DNA of 64,000 bases, taken from positions 17,695-81,694 of the forward strand of contig JACKCD010000027.1 in NCBI GenBank assembly GCA_020634215.1. The letters run 5' to 3'. Position 1 is the first letter of the stretch. Each line of letters opens with the position of its first letter. This DNA comes from Ardenticatenaceae bacterium. Lineage in GTDB: Bacteria; Chloroflexota; Anaerolineae; Promineifilales; Promineifilaceae. Both the position numbers and the translations under genes were made by a program. The notes below the pieces were generated by a model. That model ran no database searches. It saw only the letters and a list, made by a program, of their open reading frames with translations, and was not told where the DNA came from. Below, piece after piece: positions 1 to 8,984 of this stretch.

Positions 1-314
1 GCGCCTAAAATAGCGGCTATCATATAGCTGGTAAGGAACGTGCGGCGATCACCATGTCCCATTGCCGTTTCACCACGGTAGACAAAATAGCTACTTACCA
101 AAAGCACGCTGGTGGTGATTAGACCCAGCTCCTGGCTCAGTTCGGGACGATGATTGCCCCACAAAACAAAGCGAGCAGACAACAGCGCAATAAACAGAAA
201 TAGCTCTGAAAAGCAAAACAGCCATAGACCCAGCCGATTGCTCTTCAATTGGATTCCATAGGGCATTTCATGACCATGTGCATGGTCATCATGATGTGCA
301 GTAACGGCGCTCAT
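1..314 (-). CDS. coxC: Cytochrome c oxidase subunit III (3' end beyond window)
   Basis: Subunit III of the aa3/caa3 heme-copper oxidase in the cytoplasmic membrane. It stabilises subunit I and takes no direct part in catalysis. About 104 N-terminal residues are visible: a His-rich start (TAHHDDHAHGHEMPYGIQL), then SNRLGLWLFCFSELFLF, the usual first helix of bacterial subunit III, and a second hydrophobic stretch. The gene runs off the left edge. Its ATG overlaps the stop of the preceding small subunit by one base (TGATG), so translation is probably coupled. It is the last visible gene of the cox operon. Family assignment is confident; the missing C-terminal half prevents any length comparison. 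Confidence 0.85.
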   Translation of the reverse strand, partial: MSAVTAHHDDHAHGHEMPYGIQLKSNRLGLWLFCFSELFLFIALLSARFVLWGNHRPELSQELGLITTSVLLVSSYFVYRGETAMGHGDRRTFLTSYMIAAILG

Positions 315-520
315 CAATGACTCTCCTCACGCCAAAGGCGATATACGTGCATAAAGAAGTTAACAATTAAAGCCGCTTTGATAAGCGCAATAATAAACAG
401 TGGCACTGTCAATGGAATAGAGGCCTGGGCCACAATATATTCGCCAATCGTTAGAATGGCTAACGCAATGAAAACAGTATACCCTGTTCGCATTGCTGCT
501 GCTTTATTTTCACTACTCAC
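314..520 (-). CDS. coxD: Cytochrome c oxidase subunit IV-like small membrane protein
   Basis: 68-residue membrane protein with two predicted helices (about residues 12-32 and 37-60). The second ends in NFFMHVYRLWREE, typical of the small bacterial caa3/bo3 subunit IV (COX4_pro type). It is thought to help assemble or stabilise the CuB site of subunit I. GTG start with GAGGAG eight bases upstream. It lies between coxA and coxC, as in other caa3 operons. A hairpin followed by a T-rich run separates it from coxA, so coxD-coxC may be expressed below coxA-coxB. The assignment rests on size, topology and position because the sequence is short. Confidence 0.75.
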   Translation of the reverse strand: MSSENKAAAMRTGYTVFIALAILTIGEYIVAQASIPLTVPLFIIALIKAALIVNFFMHVYRLWREESH

Positions 521-533
521 CCGTTAATCTCCT

Positions 534-573
534 CGTAAAAATAGCCGCCTGCCACTTGGTACAGGCGGCACCT
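534..573 (-). terminator. Hairpin with U-run between coxA and coxD
   Basis: On the minus strand an 8-bp stem (GCCGCCTG / CAGGCGGC) with a 10-base loop is followed by TATTTTTA, directly upstream of the coxD ribosome-binding site. It looks like an intrinsic terminator inside the operon. Because coxD and coxC follow at once without a visible promoter, partial read-through setting subunit ratios is the likely role. Confidence 0.6.
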
Positions 574-586
574 TTTGTGCAAAACC

Positions 587-2728
587 TTAGTCGGCTGCGG
601 CCATGGCCTGTGTATAAACTGAGTCAGCCAAACCGTAATCATAGGGTTCACCAACTACCTCAAATGGAATATCGTAGTTGAATTCGGGTAGTGGCGATGG
701 AACTTGCCATTCGGGAGAACGGGATTTCCAGGGATTTGTTTCAGCCACACGCTCGGTGCGGGCACTAACGGCAAAATTGTAGACCATAATCAAGACTGAC
801 CAACCAATAACCAGAGCCGCGAGGGTAATCATGATGTGGGTGGTTTGGAGACCTAAACTAGGATCATAATCCCAAATACGCCGCCGCATCCCAAAGATAC
901 CGGCACTCATCTGCCCAAAGCTCATCACCCAGAAACCGGGAACCATGAGCCAGAAATGCAGTTTGCCTAAGCCCTCTTTGTACATATGGCCGGTAATCTT
1001 GGGGTACCAGTAATAGAGTGCGGCAAAGAAGGGGAAGACAAACCCACCAAACATCGTGGCGTGGAAGTGCCCAACCACCCAATAGGTATCATGCAGGTGT
1101 AAATCTGTGGGAATGGTACCGAGAATAGGCCCACTGATACCGCCAATGAGGAACACAGAGATAGCACCTAAGACGAATAGCATGGGGGTTTCAAAGCTCA
1201 TCTTACCGCCCCACATAGTGGCAACCCAGCTAAAGAATTTGACCCCGGTCGGTACTGCAACGAGCATGGTGGCAATCATGAAGGGAATACGCAGCGCGTC
1301 ATTCATGCCGGAGGTGAACATGTGATGTGCCCAGACAAGAAAGCCGACGAAAGCAATGCCCAAGCTGGAGAGTGCAATCCAGCGATAGCCAAAGAGGGGT
1401 TTGCGGGTAAAGACGGGGAGCAGTTCGCTGATGATGCCTAGACCCGGCAAGATAAAGACATAGACAGCGGGGTGGGAATAGAACCAGAAGATGTGCTGGT
1501 AAAGAATGGGGTTCCCACCCATTTCGGGGTTAAAGAAGGTAAGGCCAATAGCACGTTCAGCGACCGTCATCGTTAGCGCGACACCAACGGTTTGGGTGGC
1601 TGTGAACTGGATGAGGGAAGCGGCCAGGGCTGCCCAAACAAAGATCGGCATGCGGAAAAGCGACATGCCCTTAGCCCGCATGGTAGCCGTGGTTACGATC
1701 ATGTTGATGGAACCGGCAATAGACGAAAAGCCGTTGATGTAGAAACCCAGCATGAAGAGCAGTACACCGGCCGATGTCCGCAGAGCCAGAGGTGAGTAAG
1801 CAACCCAGCCGGTGTCCCAACCGCCTAAAACCATCGCCAAAAGTACCAGGACGATGGATGGGATACCTACCCAGTAGCTAAAGGCATTGAGACGCGGGAA
1901 GGCCATGTCGGATGCGCCAATCATGATGGGGCCGAGGTAGTTAACCATGGCCCCAACCCCAAGCAAGATGGCAACAATCATGACGATGCCGTGGGCACTA
2001 AAGAGGGTATTAAACTGATCCGCTTCGAGGTATTGGAAGCCGGGGGCAACCAATTCAAGGCGAAACAAAATGGCAAAGAGGCCACCTACCAGCAGGACAA
2101 AAACAGAGGTATAGCCGTATTGAATGCCAATGACTTTGTGGTTGACATCCGGGAAGAGATAACGCGCCCATTCTGGCATTCCTTCGGGTGCGCCGTGATG
2201 CAGGTGCGTTTCGGCTCCAACCATCCATTTGAACCAGTCGGTGAGAACGCCGCCAAAGATGAGGAAGGTGATGACGCTGAGGATGGCACCAAAGACCATG
2301 GCTCCTTCGGAAAAGGTAATGCCAGCAAATTGAATGTTAGCGGCATCGCTGGTGTAGCCGAGAGCGGCACGTAGCCCATCAACAATGCCAATGCCCAGCA
2401 GGAGGCCAACAAGCTGACCAACGAGACCCCATACGTAGGAGCTGGCTCCGCCGTAGTAGAGAAAACGACCGAGGCGCGTGTTGTGGAACAGTCCTACACC
2501 AGAACCTAGCCCGACGACGGCGTGGATGGCGACGAGGAGGGCACCAATGGTGGGGTAGAGGAAGTCGTAGGCAATTTGCGGGGGCTTGATGATGGTCAGT
2601 GAACTGACAATCGCGTCGTGGATGCTGCGTAAGGCAAGTGCGATGACAAGCCCAATGGCTGCACCAAAGATACCGGAGACGATGGCGTTTGCGCCCTTTG
2701 AACGAGTGATTTTAAGAATGAATTCCAT
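587..2728 (-). CDS. coxA: Cytochrome c oxidase subunit I, A2-type with N-terminal extension
   Basis: Catalytic subunit of the terminal oxidase: reduces O2 to water at heme a3-CuB and pumps protons. Visible ligands: FSAHGIVMI (low-spin heme His), YSHPAVY (CuB His and the cross-linked Tyr), AHHMFTSGM (two CuB His) and VGHFHATMFGG (heme a3 and a His). The glutamate of HPEVY enzymes is absent and the YS pair precedes the His, which is the A2-family signature known from Thermus caa3 oxidase. About 200 residues with several hydrophobic helices precede the first heme ligand region, so the 713-residue protein is longer than ordinary subunit I (about 530-560). The ATG at 2728 has AAGGAG upstream; the longer frame to 2791 runs into the coxB end and is rejected. 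Second of the coxB-coxA-coxD-coxC order. Confidence 0.95.
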   Translation of the reverse strand: MEFILKITRSKGANAIVSGIFGAAIGLVIALALRSIHDAIVSSLTIIKPPQIAYDFLYPTIGALLVAIHAVVGLGSGVGLFHNTRLGRFLYYGGASSYVWGLVGQLVGLLLGIGIVDGLRAALGYTSDAANIQFAGITFSEGAMVFGAILSVITFLIFGGVLTDWFKWMVGAETHLHHGAPEGMPEWARYLFPDVNHKVIGIQYGYTSVFVLLVGGLFAILFRLELVAPGFQYLEADQFNTLFSAHGIVMIVAILLGVGAMVNYLGPIMIGASDMAFPRLNAFSYWVGIPSIVLVLLAMVLGGWDTGWVAYSPLALRTSAGVLLFMLGFYINGFSSIAGSINMIVTTATMRAKGMSLFRMPIFVWAALAASLIQFTATQTVGVALTMTVAERAIGLTFFNPEMGGNPILYQHIFWFYSHPAVYVFILPGLGIISELLPVFTRKPLFGYRWIALSSLGIAFVGFLVWAHHMFTSGMNDALRIPFMIATMLVAVPTGVKFFSWVATMWGGKMSFETPMLFVLGAISVFLIGGISGPILGTIPTDLHLHDTYWVVGHFHATMFGGFVFPFFAALYYWYPKITGHMYKEGLGKLHFWLMVPGFWVMSFGQMSAGIFGMRRRIWDYDPSLGLQTTHIMITLAALVIGWSVLIMVYNFAVSARTERVAETNPWKSRSPEWQVPSPLPEFNYDIPFEVVGEPYDYGLADSVYTQAMAAAD

Positions 2729-2765
2729 GAATAGCGTTCTCCTTACTGGTATTAACGGCCGTTTT

Positions 2766-3836
2766 CTACTGCAACGTTTCCATAAAAGCAATCAGGTCGC
2801 CAATAATGTCAACCTCAAAGCCTTGGGTATCCAAAACATTTTGCTCGATTTCACCAATCGTGTCAGCAAAATTTTGCGGCATCACATTGGGTTGGAAGCC
2901 AGCAACAATTTGGGCATTGGGGTCTACGACCGAATTGCGGATATAGTCGGCATCAATAACCACAGAAGAGCCATCAGCCATGGCTTCCTGCCGCCCAATA
3001 ATCGCTTGCCATGTGGGGCCGGCCAAAGCCGTTCCATCCGTCGAGTGGCAGGCTACGCAGTTCAGGTTAGGATCCGAATACCAAAGTTGCCCACGTTCGG
3101 CCGGTTCCAAATCAGCATAAACCGGCACATTAGAAGCCTCTTCAATCCAGGCTGCATAAGCCTCCGGCCCCATTACCAACACTTCAGCCCGCATATCAGC
3201 ATGACCCGTACCACAAATTTCGGCACAGCGAACCTTGTAAGTACCTTCTTTTGTTGGTTCAATGCGTAGCTTTGTGGTTTGCCCAGGAACCAAATCTTGC
3301 TTTACGCGGAATTCAGGTACCCAAAAAGAGTGAAGAACATCTACAGAATTCAGCTCTAGCACAATGGGTTGCCCTACCTCTAAAGCCAGTTGCCCAGAAA
3401 CAAGTGCTTCATGCTCAGGGTAAGTAAATTTCCAACCCCACTGCCGGGCTTCCACCTGAATCGTAATTTCCCCCTGTTGGGGTGCAATTAAATCATTGAG
3501 CAAAATAGCTCCATACACACCAAAGCCCAACACGACGACCGTAGGAATAACCGTCCAGCCGATTTCTAAAGCTGTGTTGCTATGAATATGCGGTCCGTCT
3601 TCATCATCGCCAGGGCGCCGCCGAAAAACAAAGGCGGAATAAAGCATGAGCACCATGATGAGCGCAAACAGGAATGAGATCATCCAAAAATGAATGCTAA
3701 AAAACCCATCTATGGGGCCGGCTTGAGCACTGGCGGCAACCGGCAGCGTAAAAAGCCAGCCAAAGAACACGCGCAGGAGCAATGTTACAACCACAATTAG
3801 AACAGCAACGATAGCAAGGTGTCTGCTATTATTCAT
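2766..3836 (-). CDS. coxB: Cytochrome c oxidase subunit II with fused cytochrome c domain (caa3)
   Basis: 356 residues. It takes electrons from the quinol/cytochrome chain and passes them to subunit I. The N-terminus has a signal-like helix and a second helix (about residues 47-70) as in all subunit II proteins. The CuA site is complete: DVLHSFWVPEF, then CAEICGTGHADM. A C-terminal cytochrome c domain follows, with CVACH as the heme c motif and a probable Met ligand in NVMPQNF. The fusion makes this a caa3-type oxidase. ATG with GGTAGGAAAG upstream. The stop is 37 bases before the coxA start. Confidence 0.95.
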   Translation of the reverse strand: MNNSRHLAIVAVLIVVVTLLLRVFFGWLFTLPVAASAQAGPIDGFFSIHFWMISFLFALIMVLMLYSAFVFRRRPGDDEDGPHIHSNTALEIGWTVIPTVVVLGFGVYGAILLNDLIAPQQGEITIQVEARQWGWKFTYPEHEALVSGQLALEVGQPIVLELNSVDVLHSFWVPEFRVKQDLVPGQTTKLRIEPTKEGTYKVRCAEICGTGHADMRAEVLVMGPEAYAAWIEEASNVPVYADLEPAERGQLWYSDPNLNCVACHSTDGTALAGPTWQAIIGRQEAMADGSSVVIDADYIRNSVVDPNAQIVAGFQPNVMPQNFADTIGEIEQNVLDTQGFEVDIIGDLIAFMETLQ

Positions 3837-3880
3837 CTTTCTTTCCTACCTACTTCACGTGCAGCATACATGCAGCACCG

Positions 3881-4666
3881 TTATACGGGGGTGTTTAGAT
3901 AGACAGCAAAGCCAATGCCCAGACCCACAACAAGCAGCCCAGTGAGAATGACAACAATCATATCCCAGGGAATGGTTGGGGAATCGGTATCTGCTTCTTT
4001 GAGACGACGGGGTCGCATCCGCAGAGCCAGGTAAATGGCGAAAGCAACAACGACAATCCACGTTATCATTGAAGATACGTTAATGATAGGCCCACCAAAT
4101 ATCTTGCCAAGTAGGGAATCCCCAACTACCAGTTCGTTAGCGGGGTAGAAGGTGCGCATAACCATCATGCCAAAAAAGATGCCAAACATAATGATAATGA
4201 GCGAGGTTGACCAAGCTGACCAACGCGGCATTTCATGAGATGGCATCGGATTGGGTTTACGGTCAATGCGCATTCCTTTTATGTCGCTGTTGACTTTCTT
4301 TTCCAGGGCTTGCTCGCTGGCTTTATAGTTGTCATCATCTTTTGCCCGTTGGATAAAATTAGCCAGAAAACGATAGAGGAAGGCCAGGACAATGCCGGGA
4401 ACGATGACTGCGCCAATAAAGAAGGCGGCTAAAACACCAAAAATGACGAAGCCATTAACGGTACTAACGTTGAGCTGCTCTGCCAACATGGGGCCAATGC
4501 CGGGAATGGTGTCCAGGGCAATTTGCTCTGCTGCCACGGGTACGCGGGATGGTGTAACGCCACCGCCACCGCTAAATAAAGAGGGCCAAACGGCCGTTAA
4601 GACACTTGTTGCCACCAAAATGGCAATAATCATTCCCCAGTTTCGTAAAGATTCTTTGTTGCTCAA
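3881..4666 (-). CDS. Four-helix membrane protein heading the cox operon
   Basis: 261 residues, function not recognised. Four hydrophobic helices are visible: near residues 10-30, 73-100, 150-172 and in the last 50 residues (two closely spaced). The cytoplasmic or periplasmic middle loop is highly charged (QRAKDDDNYKASEQALEKK). It starts with TTG at 4666, supported by GGAGAAGAG eight bases upstream; no ATG is in frame nearby. As first gene of the oxidase operon, 45 bases ahead of coxB, it may be an oxidase accessory or assembly factor, but nothing in the sequence proves this. No cysteine or histidine metal motif is present, so it is not an obvious copper chaperone. Confidence 0.7.
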   Translation of the reverse strand: MSNKESLRNWGMIIAILVATSVLTAVWPSLFSGGGGVTPSRVPVAAEQIALDTIPGIGPMLAEQLNVSTVNGFVIFGVLAAFFIGAVIVPGIVLAFLYRFLANFIQRAKDDDNYKASEQALEKKVNSDIKGMRIDRKPNPMPSHEMPRWSAWSTSLIIIMFGIFFGMMVMRTFYPANELVVGDSLLGKIFGGPIINVSSMITWIVVVAFAIYLALRMRPRRLKEADTDSPTIPWDMIVVILTGLLVVGLGIGFAVYLNTPV

Positions 4667-4755
4667 GAGACTCTTCTCCGCTTACTTGGTTATTGGCAAA
4701 CAAACCATTTTTACTCAAATTTAGCTGTTTGCTCCAACATCTCTTCCGTTTGTGT

Positions 4756-4783
4756 ATTTTAGCACAATCAAAGATGCAGGCAA
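4756..4783 (-). promoter_or_regulatory. Predicted promoter of the cox operon
   Basis: Reading the minus strand: TTGCCT, 16 bases, then TAAAAT preceded by TGC (extended -10, TGCTAAAAT). It lies about 90 bases upstream of the TTG start. A second TATAAT (4854-4859) further upstream has no convincing -35 and overlaps the degV end. Sequence match only. Confidence 0.5.
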
Positions 4784-4870
4784 TTTTACAAAACCGCCTG
4801 AATATCGGTGCCGCTATTTTCCAAAACGAGATAGATAGACGTTATTTCCCGCTATTATACCTATTCTTGG

Positions 4871-5716
4871 CTAAACAGGAATAGCAATTAACCCCAAGGC
4901 ACCGGGGCCAAGATTAATAGCAACGGCCACAGCCATGTCTACCGTCATCAGCTCATGAATGTTAAAAGTCGCTTCGGCCTGCTGGCGCAATTGGGCGGCA
5001 TCGGCCGGGGAATTGGCGTGGATGACGGCAAGCTGCACGGGCTGGTTGCCTACGCCCTGGTGAACGGCATCCACAATGTGGCTGATGGCGCGTTTGCGGG
5101 TGCGAACCCGGCCGGCTTCTACGACAACCCCATCTTCTAGCCGCATAATGGGTTTGATGTTGAGCAGGGAGGCCATTACCGATTTGAGAGAGCTGACGCG
5201 CCCCCCTTTGACGGCATATTCCAAGCTATCAATGGTAAAAATGACTACCATGTCGGCAACCATTTTTTGCAAACGGCCGTTAATGACATCTACAGAAGCC
5301 CCTTCCTGCGCCAGCCGTGCCGCTTCAATTGCCATAAACCCCTGGGCGGCGGTGGCGGCTTGGGAATCAAAAACATGGAAGGTGCCTTTGCCCGCCAATT
5401 CCTGGGCCGCCTGGGTGGCAGAAGCGTAGGTGCCACTTAACTTTTGGCCGACGGTAACGGTGTAAATTTCATTTTCACCGCGTGCCAAAATTTCGTCATA
5501 TTTTTGCACAAATTGATAGGGGGTTGGCTGAGACGTTTTGGGAAAGCTGCTGGCCTCAACGGTTTTGGCACGCTCATAAAATTTGGGGATATCCATTTCA
5601 ATACCAGACAAATATTGTTCGGTGCCAAAGGCGATGTTGATGGGGATGATTTCGACATTGTATTTTTGGGCAAGTTCTGCTGGCAAATCGCCAGCGTCGT
5701 CCATGAGGATTTGCAT
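4871..5716 (-). CDS. DegV family fatty-acid-binding protein
   Basis: 281 residues, the usual DegV length. DegV/FakB proteins bind a fatty acid and in Firmicutes present it to the kinase FakA for phosphorylation. Seen here: the N-terminal MDDAGDLP block, TSQPTPYQF (the conserved TSQPS loop that contacts the carboxylate), KLSGTYASA and the GRVSSLKS block. No fakA-like gene is in the window, so the pathway partner is unknown. ATG at 5716. The upstream sigma-factor gene lies 36 bases away on the same strand, so the two may be cotranscribed. Confidence 0.88.
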   Translation of the reverse strand: MQILMDDAGDLPAELAQKYNVEIIPINIAFGTEQYLSGIEMDIPKFYERAKTVEASSFPKTSQPTPYQFVQKYDEILARGENEIYTVTVGQKLSGTYASATQAAQELAGKGTFHVFDSQAATAAQGFMAIEAARLAQEGASVDVINGRLQKMVADMVVIFTIDSLEYAVKGGRVSSLKSVMASLLNIKPIMRLEDGVVVEAGRVRTRKRAISHIVDAVHQGVGNQPVQLAVIHANSPADAAQLRQQAEATFNIHELMTVDMAVAVAINLGPGALGLIAIPV

Positions 5717-5752
5717 TTTGTTTTCCCTCGTTTGATCAGTGAACCGGGTTTG

Positions 5753-6364
5753 CTAACGTTTGCGGCCAAACGGCCGTTGTAGAAACCGCAGCCCCTTCTT
5801 TTTACTTTCTTCCTGATTAGTTGCCCCTGTTAGCTCTTCACGCAAGGAAAGCAACGTTCGATGATACAGAGACTTGATAGCTCCTTCACTGCGCCCCATA
5901 ATGTCGCCAATTTCTGCATTGGACAACCGATCTACAAATTTTAATGACAGCAGTTCCTGGCGGTCGGCTGGTAAACGGCGTATTGCCAGCATCAACGTTT
6001 CCTTGTCCTCCATCATCTGCGTGGCAAATTCTGGCCCTTCCCCTGCAAGCTGCCACTGCGACACATCATCCAGAGCAATGAGCTTACGGCGGCTGTTGTC
6101 GCGGTGCCAGTTGGCAACCAGGTTGTGGGCAATGCGATAAAGCCAGGCAGAGAACGGCAGACCTTGGTCACGGTAGTTGGGCATATGGTTCATGGCTCGG
6201 ATAAAAATTCGCGCCGTCAAATCCTCGGCATCGTCGCTGTTGCCGGTGCGGTAGTAGACATAATTGTAGATACGGTCAACATACCGCTCATACAGTTGCC
6301 CAAATGCCTCTTTGTCGGTTTTGGCTCGCTCAATCAGAGCGTTTTCGTCAATGCCAGAATCCAA
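5753..6364 (-). CDS. Sigma-70 family RNA polymerase sigma factor (ECF-like)
   Basis: 203 residues with the two-domain layout of group IV sigma factors. Region 2 (about residues 20-90: YERYVDRIYNYVYYRT, DDAEDLTARIFIRAM, AWLYRIAHNLVANWHRD) binds core RNA polymerase and the -10 element; region 4 (about 125-175: LRRLPADRQELLSLKF, AEIGDIMGRSEGAIKSL) binds the -35. The start is TTG at 6364 with AAAGGAT upstream. No anti-sigma gene is adjacent. The divergent neighbour is a leaderless deacetylase sharing the 109-base intergenic region. The family is certain; the regulon is not known. Confidence 0.9.
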   Translation of the reverse strand: MDSGIDENALIERAKTDKEAFGQLYERYVDRIYNYVYYRTGNSDDAEDLTARIFIRAMNHMPNYRDQGLPFSAWLYRIAHNLVANWHRDNSRRKLIALDDVSQWQLAGEGPEFATQMMEDKETLMLAIRRLPADRQELLSLKFVDRLSNAEIGDIMGRSEGAIKSLYHRTLLSLREELTGATNQEESKKKGLRFLQRPFGRKR

Positions 6365-6436
6365 TGGTTTATCCTTTGCTGCCGCTGTCTCTTGTTAGCA
6401 GTATATCAAAATCAGAGAAAGTGTCAGGTTTCTATC

Positions 6437-6465
6437 TTGACGCACTTTTGGGGGTACGCTATGCT
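6437..6465 (+). promoter_or_regulatory. Promoter giving a leaderless deacetylase mRNA
   Basis: TTGACG, 17-base spacer, TATGCT, with the ATG of the next gene only nine bases after the -10 box. Transcription would begin at or within two bases of the start codon. No ribosome-binding site is present. Confidence 0.6.
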
Positions 6466-6473
6466 CCCATCTT

Positions 6474-7589
6474 ATGGCAGAACGGAGTTCATCAGATCGT
6501 AGCGGGGTTGATGGGGTGGGGTGTGTAGCCACCCTTTTGGTTTTGTTGTTGGTCATTTTTGTCGTGAGCACGGTGTTGGGTGGTAGCGGACAGGACGATG
6601 TGGCTGAGGCAACGGCCGTTCAGACCGCCTTAGCCGCAGTGACTGCCACGAACACCCAAACGGCCGTTCCTTCCCACACTCCCACCAACACGGCCACGCC
6701 TACGCAAACGGGCACCCCCACGCAAACGGCCTCCCCTCCGGCCACCTCCACCTTGATTCCAACAGTGACAGAAACGGCCGTTCCTCCCACCGATGCCCCA
6801 CCCACCGCCACCTTCACGCCCACCGTGACCCCAACCCTGCCGCCGTTGCCCACCCCCAGCGGCACCTACAGTTGGACGCTAAAGGTACCGATTTTGATGT
6901 ACCACTACATCAGCGTGCCGCCCGAAGATGCCGACGTGTACCGTACCGACCTCTCCGTGGCTCCTGAAGATTTTCGGGCACAGATGCAATATTTGGCTGA
7001 CAACGGCTTTACCACCATTGATTTGTATGATTTGTCGCTGGCAATTACCGCCAAAATTGAGCTACCAGAAAAGCCGGTCATCATTACGATGGATGATGGT
7101 TATCTGGATAACTACACCGAAGCGTTCCCCGTTTTGCAGGAATTCGGCCAGAAAGCTACCTTCTTTATTGTGACTGAGTTTGTGGATTTTGGGCGCAAAG
7201 GGTACATGACCTGGCCGATGATTGAAGAGATGGCGGCGGCGGGGATGCGGATGGAGCCGCATTCGCGCACGCACCCTGACCTGCGTGAACGGGATCGGGA
7301 TTTTCTGGTGTGGGAGATGTTGGGGCCGCAGGAGACGCTGGCGGCGCATATTGGCTACACTCCTCGCTTTTTTGCTTACCCCGGCGGCAGCTATGACGAA
7401 GACACCATTACAATGTTGCAAGATCTGGATTTTTGGGGGGCGGTGGTGACGGCCGGCGGCAAATGGCATGGGTTTAATGACCGGTATGAGTGGACGCGAG
7501 TACGAATGCGGAACACCACCCACATTGCCGAGTTTGCTGATTTTGTGGATGCGGGTGATCACGTTGGCGGTAAACCGCCAGGTGGGTAG
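6474..7589 (+). CDS. Membrane-anchored polysaccharide deacetylase (NodB fold)
   Basis: 371 residues. A short cytoplasmic N-terminus and one helix (about residues 17-37) anchor it. A Thr/Pro/Ala-rich linker (about 45-130) holds the catalytic domain outside the cell. NodB motifs: TMDDGY (metal-binding Asp pair), HSRTHPDL (metal His pair), AYPGG and a downstream GGKWH. It is expected to remove acetyl groups from N-acetylated sugars of peptidoglycan or an exopolysaccharide (CE4). Part of the linker is written with the genome-wide AACGGCCGTT palindrome, read as Thr-Ala-Val. Leaderless start (see promoter). The next gene follows after 27 bases. Confidence 0.9.
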   Translation: MAERSSSDRSGVDGVGCVATLLVLLLVIFVVSTVLGGSGQDDVAEATAVQTALAAVTATNTQTAVPSHTPTNTATPTQTGTPTQTASPPATSTLIPTVTETAVPPTDAPPTATFTPTVTPTLPPLPTPSGTYSWTLKVPILMYHYISVPPEDADVYRTDLSVAPEDFRAQMQYLADNGFTTIDLYDLSLAITAKIELPEKPVIITMDDGYLDNYTEAFPVLQEFGQKATFFIVTEFVDFGRKGYMTWPMIEEMAAAGMRMEPHSRTHPDLRERDRDFLVWEMLGPQETLAAHIGYTPRFFAYPGGSYDEDTITMLQDLDFWGAVVTAGGKWHGFNDRYEWTRVRMRNTTHIAEFADFVDAGDHVGGKPPGG

Positions 7590-7616
7590 GGGCGTATTGC
7601 ATACGCCCTCTTCGGA

Positions 7617-8114
7617 ATGGTTGTCATGATAAAACGGCCGTTTTTCTCCCTCACGCTCACAACTTTGCTGCTGCTTAACCTGCTGTCCACGCGCAGCCTG
7701 TTTGCCGCCACCAACCCCGCCGCCTATTTGCCCATCATCAAAGCCCACTATCCGTTTACAAAAACGGCCGTTAGTCCGGCTTACCTGCAAAACTTTGCTA
7801 ACAACGCTGGTTGTCATTGGCTTGGCATCGCCGGGGGCTTGCAAGATGCCAACGGTAAACCAACGGGCGTGGGTGACTATCAGGTACACGTTTGGGGCAG
7901 CGGCATTGATGAGCGTGTGCCAATTGGCAGTGCCCCGGCTTATGGCCCAGCGAGTTGGGAGCAATTTTTGTTTAGTTCGCCCGTCGTTCGCAGCTATTGG
8001 GTGCAGTTGGAATGGGTGGATAGAACGGCCGTTTCCGCCATCTACCCCATCATCACCCGCGCCAGTTGCGATGAAAACCTGGTTTGGTTTGACTTTCAAG
8101 CTAATCAGCCGTAA
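7617..8114 (+). CDS. Secreted protein of unknown function
   Basis: 165 residues; family not recognised. The N-terminus is a signal peptide (KRPFFSLTLTTLLLLNLLS, cleavage probably after a nearby Ala). Next comes AAYLPIIK, which resembles the YLPLI-type tail of many Chloroflexota secreted proteins but sits here at the mature N-terminus. The rest looks like a small beta-rich domain with two cysteines (CHWLGIAGG and RASCDENLVW) that could pair. An alternative ATG at 7626 would drop three residues. It lies between the deacetylase and a lipase on the same strand, suggesting cell-surface work. Confidence 0.6.
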   Translation: MVVMIKRPFFSLTLTTLLLLNLLSTRSLFAATNPAAYLPIIKAHYPFTKTAVSPAYLQNFANNAGCHWLGIAGGLQDANGKPTGVGDYQVHVWGSGIDERVPIGSAPAYGPASWEQFLFSSPVVRSYWVQLEWVDRTAVSAIYPIITRASCDENLVWFDFQANQP

Positions 8115-8150
8115 CGTTTTGTCCTTTGTCCAAAGGAAAGAAGAGGAAAG

Positions 8151-8984
8151 ATGATTCAACATAACCAAGGAACATTTAAAGGTGCAGATGGCCTTAATCT
8201 ATTTTACCAGAGTTGGCATCCCGAGGGTGGAGCCGAGGCCACACTGGTCATTGTTCACGGGCTGGGGGAACACAGCGGTCGTTACCAAAATGTCGTCAAT
8301 TACCTTGTCCCCAAAGGGTACGCCATCTACGGTTTTGACAATCGTGGGCACGGCCGTTCGCCGGGGCAACAAGGGTATGTCAACAACTTTGACAAATTTG
8401 TGGCTGACGTGGGCGCGTTTGTGCAGATGGTGTCGCAGCGTGAGGCAGGTAAGCCGTTTTTCCTGATGGGCCACAGCATGGGTGGCTGTATTGTCCTGAA
8501 CTACATCATCAAACACCCCGAAGGGCTGGACGGCGTGATTGCTTCGGCTCCGGCGGTGGGCGCACTGGATATTCCCCCCATTTTGCTATTTGTGAGCCGC
8601 GTTATGGAAAAGGTGGCACCCAAGCTGAGCGTGGCAACTGGGCTAGATGCAACGGCCGTTTCTCGTGACCCTGCGGCTGTGGCAGCGTACCAAAATGACC
8701 CGCTGGTTCACGGCAAAGGCTCGCCGCGCTTTGCGATGGAGTTCAAGCGGAGTGCTGAATGGGCACAGGCCAACGCCGGCCGTATCCAACTCCCCCTGCT
8801 CATGGTTCACGGCAGCCATGACCGGCTGGTGAACGTGGAAAACAGCCGCACCTTTTTTGCCAGCCTCACCCAGCCCGACAAAAAGCTGCTGGTCTATGAA
8901 GGTGGCTACCACGAACTCCACAACGATATTGAGTATGAGCAGGAATTAGCCGATATTGAGGCGTGGTTAGCGGAGCATCGGTAA
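8151..8984 (+). CDS. Alpha/beta hydrolase, monoacylglycerol lipase / lysophospholipase type
   Basis: 277 residues, typical of Hydrolase_4/PldB proteins that cleave monoacylglycerols or lysophospholipids. Catalytic triad visible: Ser in GHSMGG (about residue 108), Asp in GSHDRLV, His in GGYHELHND. The oxyanion region is VIVHGLGEHSGRY. No signal peptide, so cytoplasmic. ATG with GAGGAAAG upstream, 36 bases after the preceding gene. The exact substrate is inferred from the family. Confidence 0.9.
   Translation: MIQHNQGTFKGADGLNLFYQSWHPEGGAEATLVIVHGLGEHSGRYQNVVNYLVPKGYAIYGFDNRGHGRSPGQQGYVNNFDKFVADVGAFVQMVSQREAGKPFFLMGHSMGGCIVLNYIIKHPEGLDGVIASAPAVGALDIPPILLFVSRVMEKVAPKLSVATGLDATAVSRDPAAVAAYQNDPLVHGKGSPRFAMEFKRSAEWAQANAGRIQLPLLMVHGSHDRLVNVENSRTFFASLTQPDKKLLVYEGGYHELHNDIEYEQELADIEAWLAEHR

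Noticed and set aside
2586..3269. 227-codon plus-strand frame opposite coxB/coxA
   Set aside because: Shadow of two well-supported oxidase genes.
7062..8168. 368-codon open frame on the minus strand
   Set aside because: It is antisense to the deacetylase and the secreted protein, both of which have clear motifs; its translation is rich in His/Arg/Pro and has no family features.
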